Positions 25,469 through 36,922 of a stretch of 64,000 nt of DNA are shown here, one piece after another. A model generated the notes under the pieces. That model did no database searches. It saw nothing but the letters and a program-made list of their open reading frames with translations, and was not told the origin of the DNA. The stretch lies in NCBI GenBank assembly GCA_014871385.1, contig CM026421.1, positions 23,054,865 to 23,118,864 on the forward strand. The letters are read 5' to 3'. Position 1 is the stretch's first letter; every line of letters starts with the position of its first letter. A program made the translations under genes and the position numbers. This stretch comes from Ceratodon purpureus. Taxonomy: Eukaryota; Streptophyta; Bryopsida; Pseudoditrichales; Ditrichaceae.

Positions 25469-26157
25469 TTATGTAGAGATTTAAGGTTTGAGGTAGACAT
25501 ACCCAGTACGATGGATCATATGAAATGGTTCCCTACTATAAATGGTTATGATGGAATCTAAATCTATCATTGTTACAAAGGTCACTTTTGATTCTTGAGC
25601 ATTAAATGCATAAGATCATCTTACCTCTTTTCTTTAGTACATTAATAATTATGAAATCATTTGGATTGAATTGTGTTTTCAAATGTGAACACAAGCAAAT
25701 CATGTTCATGACTATGTCTTATTTTCTAATGTGAAAATCTATTTATTCCAACCATAATAGGTACATCTACCTTTAGTGATTGAAGTTCTGAAGAGAAATA
25801 CTTGTTGTGAAGCAAGTAAGTTCTAATTGTTTAAAAATTGTAGGAGTAGAATATTGTAAAAGTGTAAGGCACAACATTTTAAGAATCTTAGAAAAATACC
25901 TTTGACAAGTTCCGAGCACATTGTAAGTCCAAACCAAACAGGTCTCTCCTATGCTCTCTTTCAGTAATGTCTCAAAATTTGGTTGGTTAGATGCTCATGG
26001 ATTCATTTGTTAAATCTCTGGCCTTTTCATAATATTCTCAATGCCCCGTGCATACCTGTTGTGGCACAAAACCTTGTGCTATTTGGGATTCAAGTAAATG
26101 AAAGTGCATTGAAGATTCCTTGCTTATGTGCAGTTAAATAACATTGCAGGATAAGGC

Positions 26158-27481
26158 TAAGGTCGAGGCACCTATAACCAACGAGTTAAGAGATTTGCCA
26201 CTACGATTGGAGGTGTATAAGTTGAAGGAGGTTTTTCCTTAAAGGGGAAATAGGTTTAATCCTTTAGTGCCCGGCCTGTTTTGAGAGGAAAGTGGTTTTT
26301 GCTGACCCCGCCACCTGAATCAGCTCGTGGCATCGGCCACAGAAGCAGTTTTTCAAATCTGATTGTTGGAAATGGATACCAACTCGGTGATTTGTAATGT
26401 GCTTGAGAAAGTTGGGAGTGTATGATGCAATGATGACAAAGATTGATGTGTATTTGGGTACAAAATGGATGGCAAAAAGAGGCATACGGTTTAGGGACCG
26501 AGCTTGAATGCTAGGAGGTAGATGTTGAAAAAAATCCCAAAAACATGCACCGCCTTGGACGACCTAGAAGGATACTATGAGAAAATCCTCTGAGGAAAAA
26601 TGTTTTTTTTGTAATTGATATTCAATTGTTAGAGCTGGAAACAGGGAGAGCTCTACGGTCCATAGCAGAATTTTGGAGATCGAAATGGGTGGGCTACAGA
26701 GGTATTTTCGAAAATCCAAACGGCTACAAACAGACCATGTAAACACAAATTCCTATGATCTGAAAAAATCCCAAAAAATCACTCCAATCTCCTCACAATC
26801 AAGCAAAATACGTTTCCCAAGCAGTACATGTGCTTCACAATGTACATTTCTTTCACAGTGGACACTTCCCCACTCATGGAGAGACATGTGGCTATTTTTT
26901 CCTCACAAATTGAAACAAAATGTGCATGTTCCATTCTCTGTATACGTAACCTTATCATCTTTTCCCCCCAGAACATGATTTCTTTTCTACTGTCTCACTG
27001 CATTTCATGGTATTTGACGACCTTCTGATGCTCAGATTGATGATTTTTTTCATCATCGTGTAGCCGGATTGGTAGCCCCAATCCGTCCCGATTTGGCCCC
27101 ACCTCCGAGCAACACAGCATAAGCCATTTCGAAATTAGACGCCCCAGCGACTAGAAACTAGTCGCTTGGGCACTAAAGGAAGAATGTAACTTTAAATGTG
27201 ATGTTTATTTCAATATTTAATTTACTGTGAATTTTGAGAGACATTATTTTTATAATACATATAACCGATATGTAGGCGCACCTAAAACCGACCATCATGA
27301 CACCAAAACCTGATCATTGTACTACTACCAAAATATTCCCATATGATTCCTTTTCTGCCAATCATGCTTGATACTTTCTCCTATATCTCCCAAGATTTTG
27401 AATTTGAAAACTGGTCGGAAATGGAAAAGTCTACTGATCAATTATGGGTACCTGGTTGGCTATGGATGCCTCAACCATAAT
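26158..27481. mobile_element. Possible 1.3 kb element with degenerate AAGGT-type termini
   Basis: The left end TAAGGTCGAGGCACCTATAA closely matches the left end of the element at 63240. A plausible right end reads, on the minus strand, GGTTGAGGCATCCATAGCCA. The two share about 17 of 22 positions. A second left-like end sits near 27272, so the pairing is ambiguous and the element may be composite. No transposase frame was recognised inside. Confidence 0.3.
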
Positions 27482-30400
27482 GTAAAAATGAGTTGCTTAC
27501 GTGGAGAATTCTGCATTTGGTGTTTGGAAGGACTAGAAGCTCTGGTTTGCTATGAGGATGTCCAATATGTTTCCAAAGGATCCAGTTTACAAGCACATAT
27601 GAAAGAATCATCACTACTAGTTTTATTCATAAGTTTATAAAAACTTATTTGCTTGCTTTTACTCTACGATTGCATATACATCAGTAATACATCAGTGAAA
27701 CATTTTTTAGATGCCATGGGTTGAGCTCCTAACTTGTACCGTCCAAAGATAAAGTCAAGTTATTATAACTATAATGGTACATTGTATGACATCTTGCCAC
27801 CACCTTGTACCCTGGCAATGAATGGAACATGGTCCAAATTGTACCGCACCCAAGCCTTCAGGATGAACCAAAAGACACAGCTTCCTTGTCTCTCTAAAAT
27901 TCTATCTGAAATTAAGGATCACCATTGCAAGTACAGCTCCAACAGCAGTGAGACGATGCAAGCAAGGCCAGAGAATCAGACGAACTTATGGAACCAGCAC
28001 AACTGTCTTCCTTTCCCTACTTGACACCCACATCGTTACAATTATGCAGTGTTTTATTCACCAAAATATTTGTTTTTGAGGTTGGCATGAAATACTTAAC
28101 TACTCACAAGCATCCCCGAAGCCTGGATCTGGCCTCACTTGTCACATGTACAGTACCCACACACATACTGACTCTTTTGCCAGCGGCATAGTGGAAGGGG
28201 GCTGACTTCCTGTCATGCAGACCTAAGGCATAAAATATGGAGACCGACTTCTACCATACCTGTACAATTGAAACCTACCTTGTCAACTCAATGACACTGG
28301 TATTGTGCAGCTTGTGCTGCATTCCTGCTGCTTCTAATAGTCCTTCAGTTCACTGGGTAAGGGCACTGCCACTGCTGGCTCTCACCAAGACCAGTGGAGA
28401 CCCTCCAAAGGCCCGAGAGAGCAATCCCGGAAAGTAGTCCATTGTTATAGTGTTATAGGGAGGGTCTTGGCACAAAGGTAATTTAAAAAATACATTGATC
28501 AAAAATCTGAAATTCACTAATAGATGTATCACAATAGTACCTCTAAAAGCAGGAATTGTAATGAATTAACATTCATGTTGTCAACTTAGATAGGATTATG
28601 AGACACAACCCATAAGTCAAGATTTGTAGTGATGCATGAGCTCACTACAAAGTGTAGGGAAAAGGGGTGTTTTTGATGTGATTAGGAGAGCATGTCTGGT
28701 TGGTGCCACTGCGGTGGACGTCACATGTGATGGAGTCTCAACACACTTGCCATTGGTGGTCATGTTGAGGACCACCATGGCGATGTCCTAACCATATTAT
28801 GATATCAAAGCTTTCCCTAGTAAAAATGTATTCCAAGTACACCGAACTTAACACCAAAAATGAGTTAATTTAGGGTGGAGAACATTGGTGTAGAGATAAT
28901 ACTATTTGGTGTAATTTCTCACTTGACCTTTTTATTTTGGACAGTTTATATTGATTCTCTTTTCATTCTGCGGTCCCACTCGTAAATTGATTTTATTTAA
29001 TTCCACGTGAGTCACAACAATTTTGTTGTTTTGCATGTAAATTATTTTGTTTTGCTTGGTAAATGTACAATGTTGACTTGGATGGATGAAGGTGGCTTCA
29101 ATTTGGTACAGTTCAGATTTGGCTTCGATGAACACAACATGTCAGAGAATAGAATCTTGTGTAAGGCAAAAGAACAAATCGCTCTGTGATGAGAACGTGG
29201 CTGCGAGGGGAGAGGAATGTAAGTGGGAGTATGTATACTAGAGGAGTAAAATGGGATGCGCAATGTTTATGGAACTTTTGCAGGTCACCGGACAAAGAGT
29301 GGACTTCTGCACCAAGTTGTCGGTATTGACACCTTTGCTCAACGCCCTATACCAACATAAACAAAAATCCAAATTTGTTGAGCCACTAAATTGGAAGTAG
29401 AAATCGTAGACACAAAAAAATACATGTATTTATGCACCATGACATTTGTATATGCAAATATAGATACATTTGATAGCCATATGAAGGCTCTGCCATTGAC
29501 ACAATTCTCGAAACAATGTTTGCTCTGCTATTTCGAGACAGCCATTTCCTGTCACATCCATGTTAACACCAAAAACAATTTTGCACCAATGAGAGCTTTG
29601 AACCAAAAATAACTCTACACCAATGTCTCATTTTGGCGTAAACCCTCGGTCTAGTTGAAGCCCTTTTCTACTAGTGTTTTTTTCATATTTCTAATATCCA
29701 AATATGCACAAGATAATAATCCATGCCTTCAAAATGAAAGAAACTTCAACACCTTGGAATCAAGATTTGAATGAATCAAGAAAACTTTAATTTTGTGATT
29801 ATCATTGAAAATTTGAATATGCATGAATATCGTTCATTTGCTTCAAAAAAATTAAAATAAAATAAACTAAAAAATAAAAAATTGAATATGCAGATCTGTG
29901 CTAATATCAGAGCGTACTCTTCAACCTTTCGTGCAAAAAACTTCAACGTGAGATATGGAGACTAAATCAAATTCTAAACTCTAAATTTTAGAAAAGGGAA
30001 GAAAAGGGAAAAAAAAAGGTGTCTCACATATCTTACAGTGTGCTACAGTTAGTACACAAATTTGTGTCCATTGTATCATGTACTTGAATAGATAAAATAA
30101 TGATATTGATGAGACTTTGACCTAGTGTTTTACTGCTACAAGGAATAATGTCCAATTCACTGTGTGCTAATGATTTCCAACCTGCAGTTGCAGACAGGCC
30201 CGTGGTCTGGAATCTGGCCTCTGGAGGCTTCATATTTTGCACATGAAATGTCTGTTCTGCTGGTATTGACCATGTTCACAATTCATCATGAACTTGATTC
30301 CTAATTGAGTCCCCGTCTCTTTCTTGTGCATTTTTTTTTAAATTTATTTTTTATTTTATTTTATTTTTTTAAATTATTGCAAACAGAGGAACAATGTGTC

Positions 30401-31637
30401 TAGCAACTACAGATTGAATGCATGGTTGGGGGGCTTCACATTCATCCATTTGAATACCAAGCATCCCTCTGAACACATCTTCATCCATTTGAATACAAGC
30501 ATCCATTTGAACCTTCATCCATTTTGTGATAGTTTTTCGTCCACTTGCATGTTAGTAATGCAGGCATCAAATACCTCAATTCAAATCATATGCATTAATG
30601 AAAGACTAAGTTATCACTGACCACGAGTGATTGGCTACAATCACTTCAAAGTTCTTAGCCACATTGCCTCATTCAAATTGTGCCAATACATAAATCCACA
30701 ATTTCATGCCCATTATTTGTGTCTTGTCTGCCCCAAAGTTAGCTGGGAGCTGAGGAATCTACAGTAACCAAGATTTCGGTCTAAGAGGATCTAGAATTTA
30801 CATTTTGTGGATTTGAAGTAAAACAGCCATCCAAAATCTTAACAGAATTGTAAAGATCCTATGTGATTAGAAACTTAGGACTATTGATAATTCCCCTTCC
30901 TGTGAGAAGAAACTCAACTAATTGTTCAGGCTTGCAGGAACAAAAAGTCTAACTGTATTCCTTATCTTGAATTACTGTATGCATTTTGCATTTTGCTTTT
31001 GTCTGCCAATCCTTGTTGTTACATTCAAGCGTTTAAACCCTAAAGTTCCTTGATGCAAATTGGCCAAAAATATCAAAATTGACTCTTTTTCATTCCAAAC
31101 CTAATAAATTTTAATTGAAGAATTTCTTAGTAGATTTGGCCATAAGATCTTAATATTAACTTGATATCCTACTCATATACCAAAAATTAGACTGTTGATT
31201 TCTCTTCATTTGTGAGATTGTAATGATCAAAGTGGACTAAAATGTTTTTTCAAAATTTGTAAGATTTTTTTTTGCCAAACTTTGAAGCTTGCCCTTGTAA
31301 AACGCATATATACTCCAACTTGGATAAGTTTTTAGTTTGAGTAGAAATTTGCTTAAGAATACATTGCAACAAAAAATTAAAAAAAATAAAAAATAAGAAA
31401 AAAATAAAAAATAAAAAATAGTATATATAAAATCTGCTGCCCAAATTTGAAGAAAATTAACAAGTTTGTCAATGAAAAATTCTCAAAAAATCACAAATTC
31501 ACCCAAAAAATCACACCATTAGTTTGCAGTAAGATCTTCCTTCTCAAAAACATTTACACCAAAAAAATACTTTTTACTACTTCATATGAGATGTCAAAAT
31601 TGCAAAACCCAAATTGGGTTTAAAAGAACTTAAACGG
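27482..31637. other. Intergenic region with scattered transposon remnants
   Basis: No gene recognised. The minus strand starting at 29676 reads CACTAGTAGAAAAGGGCTTC, a CACTA-type terminus, with no certain partner. The motif CATTGGTGTAGAG occurs on the plus strand near 28887 and on the minus strand near 29622, as inverted subterminal repeats might. Around 30440-30530 a CATCCATTTGAATAC motif recurs three or four times. Bases 30330-30375 and 31375-31425 are A/T homopolymer-rich. A single TTTAAACCCTAAAGTTCCTT near 31032 resembles one end of the TTAA-flanked family. Confidence 0.45.
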
Positions 31638-31880
31638 TTAACCCTTAAACGTCATATCCAGCCCGAGGGGCTGGGTTTTTTTTTGAGAGAATCTTGCTCA
31701 TAACTTACACTCCATTATACCAAATTGGATTTTTAGAATGTCAAACTCAGCCCCTTAAAGAGATCTATACTTTCTTAGAATAGAGCTCAAGCAAATCAAA
31801 AATAGAATAATGCTTAAAATGGAGTTTAAAATGAGATTTTGGGAGTGGTATCAGGAAAGCATATGACGTTTAAGGGTTAA
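31638..31880. mobile_element. TTAA-flanked MITE with 16 bp terminal inverted repeats (piggyBac-like)
   Basis: CCCTTAAACGTCATAT at 31642-31657 is mirrored perfectly by ATATGACGTTTAAGGG at 31861-31876. TTAA stands directly outside both ends (31638-31641 and 31877-31880) and the similarity stops there. TTAA target duplications with CCC...GGG ends define the piggyBac superfamily. The 235 bp body has no coding capacity. A GC-rich internal palindrome (CAGCCCGAGGGGCTG) follows the left end. Confidence 0.75.
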
Positions 31881-31897
31881 CTTGTCACTATGACCAC

Positions 31898-32020
31898 GCT
31901 TAGCAGAAAGCAGACCAAGCTTAGCAGAAAGCAGACCAAGCTTAGCAGAAAGCAGACCAAGCTTAGCAGAAAGCAGACCAAGCTTAGCAGAAAGCAGACT
32001 AAGCTTAGCAGAAAGCAGAG
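31898..32020. repeat. 21 bp tandem repeat, about 6 copies
   Basis: The unit GCTTAGCAGAAAGCAGACCAA repeats almost perfectly about six times; one copy has ACTAA and the last runs into AGAGTTG. It begins 17 bp after the TTAA-flanked element. Translated on the minus strand it yields a seven-residue repeat (CFLLSLV), but that frame has no further coding signs. Confidence 0.9.
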
Positions 32021-32748
32021 TTGTTTAGCATAGCCAAATGCAAGAGTGTAGAAAGAAGTGGAACTAGGAACACTTGGGGGCATGTGTGCCCTTTGCAAAG
32101 GTTTGTATTGTTTCTGTCATGGCTACTTCTCATGTGTCCTTGTTCCCTTGTTGATACGCACACTTTCATTGATAGATTTCAAAGAAACACCTGGAGGCTG
32201 GACACAAACCAATACTAGCAGCCTCATGATCAGTTTGTGCTTTTTCATTTCACTTTGGTGAGTGTTGGAGAAGACAGCGTCACAGCAATTCAAGAGAGAG
32301 GGGCCACTGATGGATCTTCCTTGAGAACTGAAGCCTCCATACGCTAGCCCCACCCATTAACCCATGTTGCTCGCCGTACCTACACAACAGTATTCCATCT
32401 CTTGTGCCTTATTTGGTACTCCTTTTGTTAGAGTTTATAATTTGAAAAGCCTTCCTGTTGACCTGTTCTGGGGAACCCTGGTTTCATACATACATCAGCC
32501 ATAAAATTATTGATTTTGGACCCGCTGTCATTCATTTTTAAATATACATTAGGATTATTCTGACAGGTCATATTACATCCTTCAGCAGTGAGAGACCTAC
32601 ATGATCTTTGCCTTTACCTTGGTGATAGGAAAAACAAAGAAATCGTCACATTGTTTATCTTAGAATCAATGAAACATTGAAGAGATTGATGGAGTGGCTT
32701 CTTCTGAGGATTTCATTGTAGCTAATATTCAATTCAAGCTCCTTTCTA

Positions 32749-33065
32749 TAAGGTAGAACCACGTCTTAGCGGACATGACCTATTAGTGGACAGGTCTAGA
32801 ATCTTACAAATATTTTTAGAAATAGTAGATTCTGACACATATGATCTACACGAGCTGTACCTGAAAGCCTATGTCTGGTAATGGGTTTACCTACATTAGA
32901 CCCTTTGGAAATTCATAACTTATTCATATGGCGTCCAAAAATGCATTCTAAAGTGCATGACAATTGTCATCTTTTTGCTATTCTATTTCAATTAAAATAT
33001 TTTTAGTTTGCTACTAGAGACTATGTAGAAACCTTAAGTGTCCAATTATAGGTGGTTCTACCTTA
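32749..33065. mobile_element. MITE with AAGGTAGAACCAC termini and TA ends
   Basis: TAAGGTAGAACCAC at the left is matched by GTGGTTCTACCTTA at the right. Behind the right end the minus strand continues CTATAATTGGACA, close to the corresponding bases of the element at 63240 (CTATAACCGACA). Flanking DNA also shows inverted similarity (AGCTCCTTTCTATA versus CTATAAAGGAGACTTG), so the insertion may sit in an older inverted repeat. There is no transposase frame. Confidence 0.6.
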
Positions 33066-35559
33066 TACCATTCTATAAAGGAGACTTGCTCTTTCATGGA
33101 AGTGTTCATAAAGTCTTTAAAGAACATAATATAGTTCTCCATAAATTGGATGGATGTTTGTTTAAGAGCTTGATTAGACATTCATGAAGATTAATAGTCT
33201 TGAAATGGTAAGATTAAACAAACTTTTAAGCACTATATTCATTTATAATAATTTTTATTTTCTTAAAATAGTGAATATGACTTAGCACTATAATACCAAA
33301 GTTGATTTGTCCATATCAAATAAACATTCATTTGTTTAATTCAATTGGAGTTGTTTCGTAGAATTTTGATTTGATTTATTTGTATGTTTTCAAATAAAAC
33401 TAATCGTTTATCTTAGAAATAACTAAATTCAAAGATAGTTTTTCTTATAACCTTTTTTATCTTTAAGAATTTATAATTTTTTAATTTACAGCTTAAGTAT
33501 ATTTTTGGACAAACCAAATATGGTACTATAAACAGTAACACTCATTGCTCTCATCATATAACTCTTGATCTTTACAGCTAACTCTCTTGCAGGGGTTGCA
33601 CAATAAGAGCTTTGAGTTGGTCTATGAATTTTCAAATACGTGCTTATGAATTTACTAGTCTGGAATCATCAACTTCATTGAAGACATCATAATACTTTGC
33701 ATCATGTGTAACCAAACCATCAAATCATATCATGCTTTAAGAAACTCTTAGCAAAACTCATAGTACTTATAAAGATAATTCTACTGGTCCAATACATATT
33801 GTTCCAGGGTTTAGAGACTAGTACAAATCAATTAAAAGCAATAATTTAACTTGAATGATTAAGGGTGCAAAATGTTACATCATGCCCTTAGTGAATATGA
33901 TTGCAATTAACCCTTTACAATCTATAGTGATTCTGGGGAAACCGCACAATTTTTGGAGGATTTGTTTCTTAAAAAAATTTGTGTTGAAATTAGTGATACT
34001 ATTTAGAATTTTTAACTATATGATTATAGGCTTACCTTAATCAAATAAGTACCCAATCAACCCTGGTAAGATCAAATCCTTCGATCAGAAGATTGTATGT
34101 CTTTGAACTATATAAAGCACATTAAAAAAATGAAACTCTTGAAGGTGTGTGCTTTAAAGTTAAATAAATTTTGTATTCAACCTTCAAAAAATGAAAGTAA
34201 CAAGGTACAATAATGACCTATGTAAAAAATTCTCCATTACAACCTTTCATGTTAAGAAAAGAATCACACATTATGATTGTGAAATTTATAAGTAAAAAGA
34301 ATCTATTAATAAAAATTTAGAAAAAAAAATCATAGGTCAAAAAATCAAATGAATTAGTCCAGTGATCAAGATTAGAATACATAAATATTATGGAATATGA
34401 ACTAAAGAACAAAGTCCAAAAATTAATACAAGATAACTAACTTCCACACACAAAAAATACCACATATTGTATGTGTTGTATTTTAAAGTAATTGCAATGT
34501 TTTGTCTGTTTTGTTCTTGGACATTTTGAGAGTTGCACAACTACAAACCAAAATTCTATTTTTCTGGAAGATGATTATTGTAATTTTCCAACTTTTAACT
34601 TCAACATTCAAAATCCAATTCTTTACAGGTTTTCTGTTACTTACATTTGTGACACACCAGCGGACACAATGTGGTGGTTGATGAGCATCACTACAAATCT
34701 TTCAAGGAAAGAAAATTAGCAAGCAGCCCAGCGTGCTGAAATCACAAGTATTGGCAGATGCGAAAGTCTTTCTTGGAGGCTAGACAGTACTTTCTAAGGT
34801 CCCAGCAGATCATATAACTTAGCACATTTCTAAGTTACTACTCTCTTCCTATTCACACATACATAGCTCCCAACTCCCAATGTCAATACAATCATCTGCA
34901 GATGATATGACATGCCTTTGCTGAACTCCTACGATGTTTAGGCAGATAAAATTTATTTTTAGAAATTTCAAACTCTATTCAAATCCAACAAGTTACATGG
35001 GATTTAAAAAATAAAGAATATACAGGAATTGAGTATCCAAATAATGAAATTGACTCAAATATTTCGTAAAAACTCCATAAATAACTTCAAAAAAATGGGA
35101 ATTGTTGTACAACAATGACAGACAATCAAATTCTGCAGAGAAAATTGCCTGTTATTTCCTTAGATCTAAGGTTAATACATTAGAGCTTTTCCAAATATGT
35201 TCCCATGTTGCTTCTCCTATGTCTTCATTTCCTACAATGAGTCCAACAAGCAGCCTGGTCAGTTGGTTATTACATTATAGGAGTATACAGTAGTGCCTTC
35301 CTTTAGCTTGATCATTTACTGAATGCTCTAAACCAATCAGGTGTCCACTAACTCAAATTTATAGTCAACCTTGTTTAAATAGAGTTGATGTCTATGTGGC
35401 AGCCATTTCACCCAACCTGTGGGGGTGAACCCAATGATCCCTGGGCCTTTTTTGAAGGTGTTGCCTGCTTGTATCCAGATTCCCATAAATTTCTATGACA
35501 ATGCAGCCAATGATGGGAAAAGCCATACTACACAACACACCCGATCATTTTGACTGGTG
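33066..35559. other. AT-rich intergenic region
   Basis: Only short reading frames and A/T-rich runs; no recognisable gene, RNA or bounded repeat. Confidence 0.5.
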
Positions 35560-35562
35560 TTA

Positions 35563-36016
35563 GAGCATCCACACCCCTACGCGGGGTGCGGGACATGCTA
35601 CAGGGTATTTCTAGGGCAACTGAAGGCTCGCGCGGCTCGCAAAACTTCTAGTCCCCCACCCGTAAGCGGAGTTTTATTGACACAGCTCCACTGATGCGAC
35701 AAGCCGATCACGGAAAGGACAAGTTAGATGGCGAAGGTCCGTTGCACTGGAGCCATCGAGCATCGATCATTGATCATCCTTCCCGCTGCTGCTCCGATGC
35801 CTCCGCGATCTTTGCTTCCGACAAGTCAAAATTAGCAAAAACCACTCTGTAAACAAGGCGCGCAAGAGAGCAAGGGAGTACAACAAACTGACAAGTCCTC
35901 GAGGTATTTTGAATGCCCGCGAGCCTTGCGTGCCGTTGCGAGAGTCGTGGTGGGGCGGCCTCCGCTGCCCGGGCCCTGAACAGCAGGTCGCATCCCGTGT
36001 AGGGGTGCGGATGCTC
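35563..36016. mobile_element. GC-rich Harbinger/Tourist-like MITE with TTA target duplication
   Basis: GAGCATCCACACCCCTACGC at the left mirrors the right end, whose minus strand reads GAGCATCCGCACCCCTACAC. TTA lies directly outside both ends (35560-35562 and 36017-36019). GAGCATCC termini with a 3 bp TTA/TAA duplication are typical of PIF/Harbinger-derived MITEs. The 454 bp body is far richer in GC than its surroundings, and the open frames in it on the minus strand are a composition effect. Confidence 0.85.
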
Positions 36017-36145
36017 TTAGCTTCATAACAATCTTTCGGAATCATAGGGACTGTTCACACTACAGACCAAGAATCACTACAACAAACCCCGGCTCCTAGG
36101 AAGGGGAGGCCGTAGACATGGGGTGCCACCGCCCTTAGTCAGGGT

Positions 36146-36824
36146 CACTATGGGAAACTTGGTTTTTGAGGACCCTTCAGTACGCCACACACTCAACCTG
36201 CGTGGGTGTACACACCGTGGTGTACTCAAGAGTGTCTTTGGTGTAAACTGCGAGTATGCTGTCGATTAGAAAGTGAACAATTAAGTCAAAATCGATTTGC
36301 ATAATGCGTGGGTTTGTAAAATGCGTGAGTGTGATTTGACTCCTTAATGTGAACATGCATTGCGATCCAGCCGCCGGAGGGATTCAAACCCACGCTTCTA
36401 AGGCGTCATCCAAGTGACTCGCATGCCACAACAATCACTACTCGGATTGTTGATCAGAGCAACAAGTGATTGGATCTCCATGTGTGGGTAGGTTACCATG
36501 AGATGTCTATTCATCATGAGCTGCTGAGGGCAGGTTACTATCAAATGCTACCCCGACACGAGCTGAAAGATGGAAAGTTGAGAGGTGGCAGCTAATGTGG
36601 GCCACTCCGACAACATGTAGAGCAGTGGTTTCCGCCCTTTGAATCTAAGCTTTTCCATGCGGCATATCAAATTAGAATTAATTATGCATTGTTAGACCAC
36701 AAGCACTGTTGATCGGTGTACTGGAATGTGAGGAAATCAGCCTAGTATACTGAAGTGGCTGAGTACACACCAAGTCTAGGCTGGTTGACTGGTCTAGTCG
36801 CCCCAGACCAAGTTTCCCATAGTG
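36146..36824. mobile_element. Non-autonomous CACTA-like element, 679 bp
   Basis: CACTATGGGAAACTTGGT at 36146 is mirrored perfectly over 18 bp at the right end (36807-36824). The CACTA start identifies the superfamily. The outer triplets are GGT and GAT, so the expected 3 bp duplication is imperfect. There is no transposase. Just outside the right end, TATGGGAAAC stands inverted to the terminus, as if another copy of the end had been placed there. The element contains a tRNA-like segment. Confidence 0.7.
36369..36432 (-). other. tRNA-like segment inside the CACTA-like element
   Basis: On the minus strand TGGCATGCGAGTCACTTGG resembles a polymerase III A box and GGTTTGAATCC a B box. Between them ACGC-CTTAGAA-GCGT forms an anticodon-like stem with a 7 nt loop (T33, triplet TAG, A37). 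The acceptor and T stems do not pair properly and the long variable arm of a tRNA-Leu is missing, so this is a decayed tRNA or the head of a SINE, not a working tRNA gene. Confidence 0.4.
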
Positions 36825-36880
36825 GATCTATGGGAAACCCTTTCATTGAGGATCAATAGGAGGAACTGAAATGGATTATA

Positions 36881-36922
36881 ACTCAATGTAGTACTCTCGG
36901 CACTCAATGTAGTACTCTCGGC
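36881..36922. repeat. Perfect 21 bp tandem duplication
   Basis: ACTCAATGTAGTACTCTCGG plus one C occurs twice in direct succession, and its first eight bases follow a third time. Confidence 0.85.

Noticed and set aside
31898..32020. CRISPR-like array or repetitive membrane protein
   Set aside because: The 21 bp units are contiguous with no spacers, and the frame giving a CFLLSLV repeat has no other coding sign.
35767..36045. A Ser/Arg-rich protein on the minus strand
   Set aside because: It lies almost wholly within the GC-rich MITE and crosses its right terminus.
36369..36432. A functional tRNA-Leu(UAG) gene
   Set aside because: Anticodon arm and B box are visible but the acceptor and T stems fail and the long variable arm is missing.
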